From NCBI RefSeq assembly GCF_014133895.1, contig NC_050733.1:744001-808000 (forward strand): a DNA stretch of 64,000 bases, given 5' to 3'. Both the position numbers and the translations under genes were made by a program. Numbering within the stretch: the first letter of the stretch is position 1; each line of letters opens with the position of its first letter. The notes under the pieces are model-generated. The model saw nothing but the letters and a program-made list of their open reading frames with translations. It made no database searches and had not been told where the DNA came from. Source of the DNA: Torulaspora globosa. Its lineage: Eukaryota > Ascomycota > Saccharomycetes > Saccharomycetales > Saccharomycetaceae. Positions 46,414 through 55,785 of the stretch are shown here, piece by piece.

Positions 46414-47418
46414 TTAGTCCATAGACATTCCTCCACGGTACAACTCCTTCGGTATCATGCCGTTCTCCAGATGTTCGAAGAGTAATAAAACATTTGGAGG
46501 CACGACTTTTCCGAACCACAAGCAGTTCAGCAGGTATTTTCCCAGCTTATCCTTAGAAGGATAACTATTGTATAAGATAACGTTACCGGCGTACTTGTGA
46601 CCGCCGATATGCGAAATCAACCCAACATTCTTGTTCCGACCCAGGCCCCTGTCTTCAATCACTTTTATCAAATCCTGGCCAATTAGACCACACCTTTGAT
46701 CTCTTTGGTAGTGCCCACACACCAGGATCCAGTCCTTTCTGCTCGTTTTATAATCAAATAGGTCTTCATGAGGGTCTGATCCTCGCAAACTCCCGGCTTC
46801 TGGTAGGATCTGAACGTTGTCAGCGCCTCTTAAGTAGTCATTGAAGCTAGGTTTGTGATCGACTGATTGGTTCACTCTGCCACCACCTATAAAATGCGCA
46901 AAGTCCTCAATCTGTCGCTCATGGATGGCATAAAGCTTGCTGTCTGGAAGAACAAATATGTGGGCGATTCGATCACTGTTCGTTTCCAGGGGCTTAATAT
47001 CGCCGCTCACCATCGCCACAGCATTAACGAGAATACCTGAGCCGGACTGTGAATCTTTCAAATGCTCTTTCAACTTTGAAATCACGGAGTATGGCCATTG
47101 ATTGTTCAATTCAAGCCTACTTTGCCACGCCGTCTTCCACTCCAACCTCTCTGGATTCCTATCCTGGGGAGAAATCACTAATAAGTGTTTCTGATAAAGT
47201 GGCACCTGTTTTGGCAGCTCAATTGAACTGTCTAATTGCTTATCCTGAGGCAAACTGGCGTTCATATCTTCGTAATAGCATTCACATTGCGACCTAAAAT
47301 TTGCGTTGGGTGCCAAGACACCGTCAACAAATCTATACTGTCTATGATAGCAGGCTTTTGACCAGATTGCGAAGCCATATCGGCGGAACATCCCTTGCTG
47401 CAGCTTATTAACAGACAT
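46414..47418 (-). CDS. AIM32: Mitochondrial thioredoxin-like [2Fe-2S] protein Aim32
   Basis: A 334-residue member of the Apd1/Aim32 thioredoxin-like ferredoxin family; ortholog of YML050W (311 residues). The basic N-terminus fits import into mitochondria. The motif VCGHYQRDQRCGLIG supplies the two Cys ligands (C-x8-C), and HIGGHKYAGN supplies the two His ligands (H-x3-H) of the unusual bis-Cys, bis-His cluster. Aim32 has been tied to redox homeostasis of mitochondrial import machinery. It shares a 92-base divergent promoter with HIT1; in S. cerevisiae GAL80 follows AIM32 instead. Confidence 0.93.
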   Translation of the reverse strand: MSVNKLQQGMFRRYGFAIWSKACYHRQYRFVDGVLAPNANFRSQCECYYEDMNASLPQDKQLDSSIELPKQVPLYQKHLLVISPQDRNPERLEWKTAWQSRLELNNQWPYSVISKLKEHLKDSQSGSGILVNAVAMVSGDIKPLETNSDRIAHIFVLPDSKLYAIHERQIEDFAHFIGGGRVNQSVDHKPSFNDYLRGADNVQILPEAGSLRGSDPHEDLFDYKTSRKDWILVCGHYQRDQRCGLIGQDLIKVIEDRGLGRNKNVGLISHIGGHKYAGNVILYNSYPSKDKLGKYLLNCLWFGKVVPPNVLLLFEHLENGMIPKELYRGGMSMD

Positions 47419-47510
47419 GAAGGTTGATTAGCGTTGATCATCGTAAATCACACTGAAAAATTGTACTATTGGACTGTATACAGTGTAATAGAAGGGAAAC
47501 CGGGATAGCA

Positions 47511-47957
47511 ATGAATTCTGGACCTTGTGGGATCTGTCAAGAGAAGCCTGCCAAGTACAGATGTCCGAAATGCTCGGTAAAATATTGTTCTTTAGCTTGC
47601 TATAAGGATACAGAGAGACATAAAGATGATGAGCCTAAAGCCACAGAGCCAACAGTCGATGCCACATGCAAGGATGTGACGAAGGCTGAAGATGGAGATT
47701 CACTACAGCTGACGCCGGAATTGAAGGAATTGCTGCGGTACAATACGGTTAAATTCCACCTGGGAAAAGTCTACAGAATATTAAAGACTGATATAGGCGA
47801 CACCAACGACCCATCTTTCGCTATGACGAGTGATATGAAACGGCAGCTGGCGATTGATTATCTGAATACGCTGAGGTATGGTGGAATTCACCATAATGAA
47901 GCTATCGAAGAGTTTTGCGAGCACTCTTTAAAGCTGGTAAACGGTCAGCAGGACTAA
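47511..47957 (+). CDS. HIT1: zf-HIT protein Hit1, box C/D snoRNP assembly
   Basis: A 148-residue zinc-finger HIT protein; ortholog of YJR055W (164 residues). Hit1 stabilises Rsa1 and helps assemble box C/D snoRNPs. The ATG at 47511 gives MNSGPCGICQEKPAKYRCPK; the open frame upstream starts with TTG. The zinc ligands run CGIC, CPKC, YCSLACY and H, in standard zf-HIT order within the first 40 residues. The helical C-terminal part (HLGKVYRILKT...LAIDYLNTLRYGGIHHN) matches the Rsa1-binding region. Confidence 0.93.
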   Translation: MNSGPCGICQEKPAKYRCPKCSVKYCSLACYKDTERHKDDEPKATEPTVDATCKDVTKAEDGDSLQLTPELKELLRYNTVKFHLGKVYRILKTDIGDTNDPSFAMTSDMKRQLAIDYLNTLRYGGIHHNEAIEEFCEHSLKLVNGQQD

Positions 47958-48167
47958 CGATTAAGAGTGATGTCAGAATACTGGTCCAACCTGTAGATTT
48001 TTGGGTCGCAATTATTATTGTCGAAATTCATTATATATTAAAAGATCTAGAATATGTGAAAGAACTGGAACTGAGCCGTGCATTGAAAACATCATTGGAA
48101 GATGCTAGAGCGGAATGTTAAACTTTGGCAAAAAGCGCCAGTACTAGGTGCTTTGATCGAATTTGGC

Positions 48168-49079
48168 TCACACAGAGTCGTCATCGTGCGTAACCTTTTG
48201 AGTCTTACGGATGGTGAAGAAGTTGATTCCCTTATGTTGGTTGTCCTGTGACACGGTGCCGGCAGCAGCGGCAGAAGTGACGTTAGCGTTACTTTGAGCA
48301 TATGGATCAGCGATTGTAACAGCAGGATCTTCTGCTGGTTGATCACCCTTGGAGGAATAGAACCAGCTTTTGGTGCCCAGGGGATGAGACTCCGCAGCTT
48401 CCATCTCTTTCTGGTGGGTTCTGATCAAGTTGGACTTGAATCTCCTGAAGTACTCGTAGAAAGAAGCGGCAGATTCCAGCAGAGATAGTACAACACTTGC
48501 CCAAGCGATACCGAAAAGGTCGGAACCGAGGCTGGCAGCACGATCTGCATCTGAGAACGCGTTCCTTGCCATGACAGATGCCGCCGTCTGCAGAACGACT
48601 GCAGTAACGTTGAACAAGGCTCCAACGGACGTCAAGATCCACACGACTTTAGAGAATCCATAGGAGCACCAGGTGCCAACGTAGAGCAAAAATGAGACGC
48701 CGATGAAGGCTAAAGCAATCCAAAAGAAGCAGAAAGAGAACCTGGTCAAATAATAAAACGCGTCCCTATCGGTTATGAATTTATTTGGGACATTAGTCTT
48801 GGTGCCGAAATTATCGACCGGAGAAATTGGATAAGCTGGAGAAAGATGATCTCCACAGTTAGTCGAACCATTCTGCGTCGAGCAAGCACCCCAGAAAGTC
48901 CATCTTGTCAAGCTGGGAGCATTGGGGATACCACTAGTATCAGCCTGTACCCAGTAAAAGTTGTTGATCGGATTAGTGTTAGTGCCACCAGATATGATAA
49001 TGAGAATCAAAAGCAAGGTATTACCGGCGTAAAACAACAAGCTAATTAGCCTGAAAAGACTGCGAAATAGTGCTGACAT
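48168..49079 (-). CDS. SUR7: Eisosome/MCC membrane protein Sur7
   Basis: A 303-residue four-span membrane protein of the furrow-like MCC/eisosome domain; ortholog of YML052W (302 residues). The ATG at 49079 gives MSALFRSLFRLISLLFYAG; the open frame upstream begins at a non-ATG codon. Spans are near residues 10-28, 115-140, 150-170 and 190-210. The first extracellular loop has the claudin-like segment RWTFWGACS...NC. The hydrophilic cytosolic tail ends KVTHDDDSV. Intact and typical in length. Confidence 0.96.
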   Translation of the reverse strand: MSALFRSLFRLISLLFYAGNTLLLILIIISGGTNTNPINNFYWVQADTSGIPNAPSLTRWTFWGACSTQNGSTNCGDHLSPAYPISPVDNFGTKTNVPNKFITDRDAFYYLTRFSFCFFWIALAFIGVSFLLYVGTWCSYGFSKVVWILTSVGALFNVTAVVLQTAASVMARNAFSDADRAASLGSDLFGIAWASVVLSLLESAASFYEYFRRFKSNLIRTHQKEMEAAESHPLGTKSWFYSSKGDQPAEDPAVTIADPYAQSNANVTSAAAAGTVSQDNQHKGINFFTIRKTQKVTHDDDSV

Positions 49080-49466
49080 TGTGCTGCCTTTCTCCTGCCC
49101 TAGTTTAACCTTGTTGCAAAGATCCAAAAGAGAGTCCTTTTCTTCAAAATGGATATCGCTTTTGAACTATTTCACAACTAGCCCTTCGTCAACTTCTTAT
49201 TTACCATTTAAAATAAGCAGTAAAACTTCCAAAACAGGCTTTTTGAGGGGCGTTGTCCGATCGACACTAAGCTCGAGAATCGAATCCCTGCCACATGTTC
49301 TACGCTCGAGCACAGCGGACTGCCTGGCTTTGTCGGTAGAGAGCATAGTCTCATCTGTTTACCTTTTACCCAAAGAGGCCGTGACCGCTAGAAAAATTTT
49401 CAACTAGCTCCTATTCACACCTACAGCTGTGCAGGATCTTGCCATCAGCCCTAGGCTTACTATCCC
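49080..49466 (-). promoter_or_regulatory. SUR7 promoter and YJR056C 3' flank
   Basis: A 387-base gap between two leftward genes. A 108-codon open frame on the + strand (49081-49407) starts without ATG and resembles nothing known. No RNA gene or strong motif is visible. Confidence 0.35.
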
Positions 49467-50135
49467 TCAGTCTCTTCGGTCCGTCTTTGCTTTTCTCCTA
49501 CACGGAGTGACAACTGTCGAAATGACCTTCTGCTTCTTGACATGCGCCGGTGGCTGATCCTCTCTCGACCCTTCCGGCCCCGTCTGGTCCATTTCGCCAG
49601 CCGTCACGTCATTACCAGTCTTCTCTTGATGGTTGCATGGTACGCCCTTCCACGTCTGTTGTTTTTGCACGCTCCACATAGTCTTCTCGGGCTTTGAATA
49701 TTCCACGCTTAGCGGAGGCGTTGATAACCTAAAAGTCGGAACTTTGGAAGTAGCACCACCGTCGCCACAGCTACCGCCAGGGTTCGCGAAGTCGAAGTTG
49801 TACTTGGCTCCCGTACTCTTGCCTTGTTCGGCATTCCCGCCGGCACTCTGATGCGACAATATCTCGTTCCTCTGCTTGATACACCAAAGGTGGATATCCT
49901 CCGCCGACAAGCCAGGCTCTTGCTCCAACATGGCTAGCAGATTCTCCACACATTGTAGATAGCCGCGATGCTTCAGCAGCGAGTTCCGCTCGTTTGCCAC
50001 CCGATACAACTTTGTGACCGCGTTGGCGGCTATTTTGAATTCCTGCGAAAGTTCGCCGTTCAACGATTCTATCGCCTGGTCAGTGGGAGACCTCTCTGGA
50101 GGTAGACTAGAATGCAACGAATTAAGCTTTTCCAT
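49467..50135 (-). CDS. YJR056C ortholog, possible HAPSTR1/TAPR1-like protein
   Basis: A 222-residue hydrophilic protein in the slot and strand of S. cerevisiae YJR056C (236 residues), a nuclear protein of unknown function. The N-terminal third is helical and conserved-looking: LNGELSQEFKIAANAVTKLYR and GYLQCVENLLAMLE. This resembles what I recall of the DUF4588/TAPR1-like family (animal HAPSTR1, a stress-response adaptor of HUWE1). That link is from memory and should be tested by profile search. The C-terminus is disordered and basic (PCRRKAKTDRRD), compatible with nuclear import. The ATG is at 50135. Confidence 0.8.
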   Translation of the reverse strand: MEKLNSLHSSLPPERSPTDQAIESLNGELSQEFKIAANAVTKLYRVANERNSLLKHRGYLQCVENLLAMLEQEPGLSAEDIHLWCIKQRNEILSHQSAGGNAEQGKSTGAKYNFDFANPGGSCGDGGATSKVPTFRLSTPPLSVEYSKPEKTMWSVQKQQTWKGVPCNHQEKTGNDVTAGEMDQTGPEGSREDQPPAHVKKQKVISTVVTPCRRKAKTDRRD

Positions 50136-50430
50136 TCCTATACCTCCCCTTATCTCACAAGAACCAAATCGATAAGAAAAAACACACCAAAAAATTCACC
50201 CACCAACAACGTTCAGTCGATCTCCAGACCGTAAACTCGCCAGATTCCCCCGGCTACAGCTTTTCCTGGACCCAACTCTGACAGCGATGCTTTTAAGATC
50301 TTGATGCTTCGAGGCCTCTAAACCTCCCATATAAGCGCTACTTGAAAAATTTCAACTAATCGCTATAAACGTCTGCCAAAATACCAGCTAAAACCGCCAA
50401 GACGGCCGAATAAGAGCCAAGCTGTGCTTT

Positions 50431-50928
50431 ATGCTACGAGATTACGGCAATGCCAGTGTCAGTTCCAGCGTTGCAGGCGGTGCAGCGAAGAGAAGCGGTC
50501 GCAATTGCGATCTGGAGCGGCTGGGACGGCCGCAGGCCAAGAGACTGAAAACAGAGGCGGCAGCGGGGCGCTGCCGGACGCTTGCTGCCGAGCAGAGCTC
50601 TGTGAGCAATGCTGCCGGCGTCGAGTTGCTCACCCCTGCAGCTACGCCGGCGTACGCCGGCGTAGCGGAGACCATCTCGTCTCCGTACTCTGAGACAGAG
50701 GAATACATGCTTCGTGGCTACTACGAGGACGACCTTGTAGACAGCAGGGCGAGCATCGAGTCTGTCCAATACAATCTGTACGACATGACGCCCGAGGAGC
50801 TGGAAGGCGCCAGCGAGGGCAACACACATGATAACGACCACCAGATAGGCTATACAGCGTGGAGCGGAGCACCCGCTGCGGCCACTAACGCGACGGTTTA
50901 CGAGGATTCATACGATATAGATATGTGA
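50431..50928 (+). CDS. YML053C ortholog, unknown function
   Basis: A 165-residue, mostly disordered protein. Position and strand fit S. cerevisiae YML053C (212 residues), found in cytoplasm and nucleus. As recalled, that protein shares a SETEEYM-x-x-GY core (here YSETEEYMLRGYYEDD) and an acidic C-terminus ending in DID-like residues. The N-terminus has a KRLK basic patch after an Arg/Gly-rich stretch. Composition is Ala-rich with GC-rich codons. There is no enzyme motif. It shares a 295-base divergent promoter with YJR056C, with CATATAAG near 50328. Confidence 0.7.
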   Translation: MLRDYGNASVSSSVAGGAAKRSGRNCDLERLGRPQAKRLKTEAAAGRCRTLAAEQSSVSNAAGVELLTPAATPAYAGVAETISSPYSETEEYMLRGYYEDDLVDSRASIESVQYNLYDMTPEELEGASEGNTHDNDHQIGYTAWSGAPAAATNATVYEDSYDIDM

Positions 50929-51038
50929 TAGAGCTTTAACTAGGATAGACGCAGCATATCGGCGTCGCTGTTTAATAGGCAGCTGCATCGAGGAGCTTGT
51001 TCTTCTGCTTCCAACTGCTCGGTAGTTGCAAAAAAATA

Positions 51039-51124
51039 TCTCCCGGGGGCGATTCGAACGCCCGATCTCAAGATTACTTTGACAGTTACAGTCTTGCGCC
51101 TTAAACCAACTTGGCTACCGAGAG
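51039..51124 (-). tRNA. tRNA-Tyr (anticodon GUA), with intron
   Basis: A tyrosine tRNA almost identical in mature sequence to that of S. cerevisiae: acceptor CTCTCGG pairs with CCGGGAG, discriminator A, D-arm TAGCCAAGTTGG and T-arm GCGTTCGAATCGCC. The anticodon GTA is at 51087-51089. An 11-base intron (51075-51085) lies one base 3' of the anticodon, shorter than the 14 bases usual in S. cerevisiae. A T7 terminator lies just downstream (A7 at 51030-51036 on the + strand). Confidence 0.97.
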
Positions 51125-51365
51125 AGACTTGACACATTACTGTACGGAAAATAAAAGCACTATATGGACGAGGCAATTTTTTGTCATCGCCCGTTGAGAC
51201 AGGCAATCTTGGTCCTATGAGCATCAATAATAGACTATAAGGAAAACGGCAGGATATCAATGCGGTGAGAGATAGTTGGCTGTACCCAGTCGTGCTGTCG
51301 TATCATCGAAGATGTCGGCTTCCTGAGATATATTGCTTAACCACCAAAACGAAGAAGCTTAACCA

Positions 51366-52022
51366 ATGAACCGCGGCAGACTCGTGCTGTTTGAGGGCTT
51401 GGATCGCACTGGCAAGACCACTCAATCCAATATTCTACTCGAGAGATTAAAGCCCAATGCTACGCTAATCAAGTTTCCAGAAAGGTCGACTGAAATTGGT
51501 GCCGTCATCGACAGGTACCTCAAGGATAAGACGTTCGAATTGCCAGACCAGGCTGTCCATCTTCTGTTCTCTGCTAACAGATGGGAGATGGCTGAGAGAA
51601 TCAAACAGCTGTTGCTACAAGGAACGCATGTGGTTCTCGACAGATACGTATACTCGGGCGTCGCCTATTCTGCAGCCAAGCACACAGATAGAATGGACAG
51701 AACTTGGTGTTTGCAGCCTGACAGGGGGCTCCCAAGACCGGACTTAACTATATTCCTGACCAGCGACGACGCAGAGAATGAACTTCGAGCAGGATTTGGC
51801 GAAGAACGATACGAGAAATCCGAGTTCCAACAGGAGGTCAAGAGGCAATTCGTAGAGGTTTTCAAGGCTTTGGAAGACAGTTCCCACGAGGAGAAACTTG
51901 TGCACGTAGTCAATGTTACAGGCAAGTCCGTAGAAGAGGTCGCGAAGGTCGTTTGGGACTTAGTCGAGCCCGTTGTCACGCTACCAACCGACTCGACTTA
52001 CAGTGAACTACTCTACTTCTAA
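51366..52022 (+). CDS. CDC8: Thymidylate kinase Cdc8
   Basis: A 218-residue dTMP/dUMP kinase essential for DNA synthesis; ortholog of YJR057W (216 residues). The P-loop EGLDRTGKTTQ is at residues 10-20. The DRY motif (LDRYVYSGVAYSAAK) is near residue 97 and supplies the catalytic Asp/Arg. FPERSTEIG contacts the nucleotide base. The lid region contains GEERYEKSEFQ. It converges on APS2, leaving only 14 bases between coding ends. Confidence 0.97.
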   Translation: MNRGRLVLFEGLDRTGKTTQSNILLERLKPNATLIKFPERSTEIGAVIDRYLKDKTFELPDQAVHLLFSANRWEMAERIKQLLLQGTHVVLDRYVYSGVAYSAAKHTDRMDRTWCLQPDRGLPRPDLTIFLTSDDAENELRAGFGEERYEKSEFQQEVKRQFVEVFKALEDSSHEEKLVHVVNVTGKSVEEVAKVVWDLVEPVVTLPTDSTYSELLYF

Positions 52023-52036
52023 CGCTTACCGCTGCA

Positions 52037-52480
52037 TTAATCGAGTCTATCTAGAATACTAAATCTTTCCAGTAGAAGGTCTTTCGATATCTCCTGTATT
52101 TCACCGCCTAAAAACATCTCATCCATCACCATGTAGGCTCTGTAAAAGTGGAATACAATATCCAACTCACACACGTTCCCATAGAACGCATCCAGCACTT
52201 CGACAAACAGATGGATTTGTGATAGATATATCGATTCCTCATCTTGCAGATCTATACCCATGACAAAGTATAAGCCAGCGTATCTCTTGTATACAAGTTT
52301 GGTGGACTCTGAAAGTTCTACGAAATTGCTCTGATGTCTATGATCTCGAGATGATATAAGCCTGTATATCTGTACGATCATATCCTGGGTCTTTTGAGAG
52401 TCCATTTGGTATCTCTCGAAGTACCTCACCAGTCGAACCACTCCCTGCTTGTTGAAACATAATATGAATTGAATTGCCAT
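52037..52480 (-). CDS. APS2: AP-2 clathrin adaptor sigma subunit Aps2
   Basis: A 147-residue small adaptin of the AP-2 complex at the plasma membrane; same length as S. cerevisiae Aps2 (YJR058C). The sequence is highly conserved: MAIQFILCFNKQGVVRLVR at the start, YRRYAGLYFVMG-like core, then IHLFVEVLDAF and VCELDIVFHFYR. The ending GGEIQEISKDLLLERFSILDRLD is nearly identical. Start at 52480. Confidence 0.97.
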   Translation of the reverse strand: MAIQFILCFNKQGVVRLVRYFERYQMDSQKTQDMIVQIYRLISSRDHRHQSNFVELSESTKLVYKRYAGLYFVMGIDLQDEESIYLSQIHLFVEVLDAFYGNVCELDIVFHFYRAYMVMDEMFLGGEIQEISKDLLLERFSILDRLD

Positions 52481-52644
52481 AACAGCTAAACGAACCTGAA
52501 TCGCCAGAAGTGGCTATGTTGAAGTCTCTTCTTTAGACTAGCGTTCTATAGCGTATAGTAATGCTCGGGCATCCCGGAATTTTATAAGAAAGACAGCATA
52601 CGAGACTTAGGAATGGATGCGATGAAGAGGGTTAGCTGCGATCT

Positions 52645-55600
52645 ATGACGTCCGATAGCGACAATCAATTAAGATTCCGGTCTTTGCATATACGAACATC
52701 TAATGAGATCAAAGGAAACTTTATCAGGTTGCCAAGCCACATAGTACAGACCCTTGAAAATACAGGCGTCATAATTCAAGAGTTTGGGATATCAATACTT
52801 CAAAATGGCAAGAATGTTCTTCATGTGGGATGGGATGGGTATGAGTCTCAGTCGTATATGAGTGGTCAAGCCACCGTTGAGATCAATCCTGTGTTGGCGC
52901 AAAGTGTGGGGATACCGATCGGCTCTGCAATTGATATCACTGTTGGCAGATACGGCAGTTCACGAATGGCGGAGGAGGTTTATGTCGAACCTGAGACGAG
53001 CGATGATTGGGAGATCATTGAGACTCATAGTCAATTCTTTCAAGAAGAAATGCTCCATCAAACTAGAATAGTGGCTATTGATGAAACTCTTTTCTGCTAC
53101 GTTGACAACGTAACCTGCAGATTCAAGATTAAAAAAATCATTCCTGAGTCGTTGAGGTCTGCAAGAATCAATAATGGGTCCCTTATCGCGGTCGCTCCTC
53201 GAGTAGCCGCTTCGAGGGTACAAAAGGCTCCTGCGCATAGTAGGACTTTGTCAACGACTACATCTGTTGATCAACTGAATCGGCCAGACGTGGCGATCAA
53301 GAGGAGTATGTACAATTTTACTGGAATGAATGATCAAAATATGCGTATCTCTGTAAATTCGAGCGAGATAAAATCGCAGTTCTCGTTTGTTTCAATTCTG
53401 CAAAACGCACTGGATATTAAGCATCAAGGGAAGTACGGTAAGCAAGAAACGAACCTTAAGATTACCAGAAAAATAGCAGTTGCTGTTGAAGGCCGCGATG
53501 ACATTCCCAAGGGACATGTGGCGATGACGCCGATTGTTTGGGATGCCCTCTGGTTTCAAGCCCAGAATGGATACAAAGTAGTCATCGAGTTCCTAAAAGA
53601 GGAGAAGTCTGATACAGCAGCTAGTCAAATTATGGTTGTGTTACGCCCTTTTGCTAAGAGCGATAAAGCAAAGCCAATCGCCAGAACTAACAAGCAGAAA
53701 GAGTCAAGGGCCTCACAGGAAGAGAAAACCATGCCTCAAGCGGTTCTAGACATAATACAAAAGTTCAAGGATGGTCCTTTAACCGATAAAATGGCTCTAC
53801 AGAAAGAGCAGCTTTTTCTGGAAATTGTTGATGAAAATACTGGTAGGCACATACCATATGTAAGATGTGTCAAACCTAAAGATTTGAAATGGAGCTTTAG
53901 GGCGGCTCATGAAGCCAACGTCTCTATTTTATCGGTTCCTCACCAGCACGGTGGGCTTGATATAACAAGAATAGATGATTTCTTGCCAAATGAAGTTACA
54001 AAACAAATAATGGAGCACTTACTAATGCCAGTTACAGCGTCCAGTGCAGTGGTTTTAACGGCCGGAACAGGAATGGGCAAAACAACCGTCTTGAAGGAAC
54101 TGGCTTTGGAATTGTCGAACCATGCGAGATATGTCAACTACACTGATTGCAATACACTATCTGATATTGAGAATTTGGGAAAAATGAAGCAGTTTATACA
54201 AGAGCTTTGCTCCCAGTGCTATTGGCACCGGCCCTCGATAATCCTTCTCGATAATGCCGAGACTTTGTTCCCCAGCAATAAGACGGACGATCCTCAGCAG
54301 CAGGCATTGCAGCAAAGTGGTGGTATAACAGCTGCGAAGTTGGCATTATATTTCATCAATCTCGTGGAGAGCATCAGCAAGAAAAGCTCCGAGGCTATTC
54401 GTGTTGTTCTTACTGCTCCTGATAAGAGTCAACTGAACAACTTACTTTACAACAAGCATTTTATATGCCAGTCCTTCAAAAAAAGTTCTCCCAGCGTTGA
54501 TGAAAGAGGTAAGATGATTCAGTTTTTTATCAAGAATTTGGATGATAAGCTGCAATTAAGCAACCAAGTGCAGTACCGTGACATCGCCTTGGAAACGGAC
54601 TGCTATTCGCCTTTAGATCTTCGAATTCTAGTAGATAAGCTTTTCCATCAATCTATTACGAAGATGGATCCCAAAGGTGGCAGCATTGTACTTGACAAAG
54701 AGACATATATGGATACACTGAGGACGTTCTCACCAACCTCCTTACGCGGAGTGAAGCTAACTAGGAGTACAGGAGTTAACTGGAACAATATAGGTGCGCT
54801 TAAGGGTCCCAAGAGAGTGTTGCTAGAGACACTAGAATGGCCCACTAAGTACGCACCTATATTTCAAAACTGCCCTCTGCAGTTGAGATCTGGTATATTG
54901 TTGTACGGGTTCCCCGGTTGCGGAAAGACCATGCTGGCGAGCGCCGTGGCGCAGCAGTGCGGTCTGAACTTCATCACCGTGAATGGTCCAGAGATTCTGA
55001 ACAAGTACATCGGAGCAAGCGAGCAAAACGTACGAGAACTCTTCGAACGCGCCCAATCGGTGAAGCCGTGCATTCTATTCTTCGATGAGTTCGACTCCAT
55101 TGCCCCCAAGAGAGGCCACGACTCTACAGGCGTCACAGATCGTATTGTCAACCAACTCTTGACCCAGATGGATGGTGTCGAAGGGCGCGACGGCGTTTAC
55201 GTTCTTGCCGCCACCAGCAGACCCGATCTCATCGACTCAGCTCTTCTAAGACCCGGAAGAATCGACAAGAGCGTGCTCTGCAACATCCCGGACCACAACG
55301 ACCGACTTGACATCTTACAAATGATCACCTCCAGCGGACAAATGACGCTTAAACCCGGTACCGATCTCGGGCCCATAGCCAGCCAGACTGCAGGCTACTC
55401 AGGAGCAGACCTACATGGCCTCTGCTACAATGCCTATCTGAAGTCCGTCCACAGAGAGCTCCAATCACAGGACACAGTCCAAGATTCCAAGTCCAAGATG
55501 TCTCAAGTGGAGTACAGCGTGATAAATGCCAAAAATGATGACATCCTGCCAAACCTCTCCGACGAAAAACAAGACCAACGTTCAAAAACCTCCAGGACCG

Positions 55601-55785
55601 CCAAGAACATTGCTATCAGCCTACAGGATTTAATAGAAGCGTGCCAAGAGACGAAACCCAGCATCTCCACCTCCGAATACAAAAAATTACACGCGGTCTA
55701 CGTTAAATTCCAAAGTGACAGAGAAGGTGACATGATCGGCAACGAAAGCTCTAGCGAAGTTGGCACAAGAACATCTTTAATGTGA
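52645..55785 (+). CDS. PEX1: Peroxisomal AAA+ ATPase Pex1
   Basis: A 1046-residue member of the Pex1-Pex6 motor that extracts ubiquitinated Pex5 from the peroxisomal membrane; ortholog of YKL197C (1043 residues). The N-terminal adaptor-like domain starts LRFRSLHIRTSNEIKGNF. D1 has Walker A GTGMGKT near residue 473, but its Walker B reads LLDNAE, the degenerate form usual for Pex1. D2 has Walker A GFPGCGKT near 755, Walker B FFDEFDS near 811 and the SRH with RPGRID. Codons become GC-richer over the last 900 bases. Confidence 0.96.
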   Translation: MTSDSDNQLRFRSLHIRTSNEIKGNFIRLPSHIVQTLENTGVIIQEFGISILQNGKNVLHVGWDGYESQSYMSGQATVEINPVLAQSVGIPIGSAIDITVGRYGSSRMAEEVYVEPETSDDWEIIETHSQFFQEEMLHQTRIVAIDETLFCYVDNVTCRFKIKKIIPESLRSARINNGSLIAVAPRVAASRVQKAPAHSRTLSTTTSVDQLNRPDVAIKRSMYNFTGMNDQNMRISVNSSEIKSQFSFVSILQNALDIKHQGKYGKQETNLKITRKIAVAVEGRDDIPKGHVAMTPIVWDALWFQAQNGYKVVIEFLKEEKSDTAASQIMVVLRPFAKSDKAKPIARTNKQKESRASQEEKTMPQAVLDIIQKFKDGPLTDKMALQKEQLFLEIVDENTGRHIPYVRCVKPKDLKWSFRAAHEANVSILSVPHQHGGLDITRIDDFLPNEVTKQIMEHLLMPVTASSAVVLTAGTGMGKTTVLKELALELSNHARYVNYTDCNTLSDIENLGKMKQFIQELCSQCYWHRPSIILLDNAETLFPSNKTDDPQQQALQQSGGITAAKLALYFINLVESISKKSSEAIRVVLTAPDKSQLNNLLYNKHFICQSFKKSSPSVDERGKMIQFFIKNLDDKLQLSNQVQYRDIALETDCYSPLDLRILVDKLFHQSITKMDPKGGSIVLDKETYMDTLRTFSPTSLRGVKLTRSTGVNWNNIGALKGPKRVLLETLEWPTKYAPIFQNCPLQLRSGILLYGFPGCGKTMLASAVAQQCGLNFITVNGPEILNKYIGASEQNVRELFERAQSVKPCILFFDEFDSIAPKRGHDSTGVTDRIVNQLLTQMDGVEGRDGVYVLAATSRPDLIDSALLRPGRIDKSVLCNIPDHNDRLDILQMITSSGQMTLKPGTDLGPIASQTAGYSGADLHGLCYNAYLKSVHRELQSQDTVQDSKSKMSQVEYSVINAKNDDILPNLSDEKQDQRSKTSRTAKNIAISLQDLIEACQETKPSISTSEYKKLHAVYVKFQSDREGDMIGNESSSEVGTRTSLM

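Noticed and set aside
47915..48121. 68-codon frame overlapping the HIT1 3' end
   Set aside because: Shifted frame with no homology, running into the short convergent gap before SUR7.
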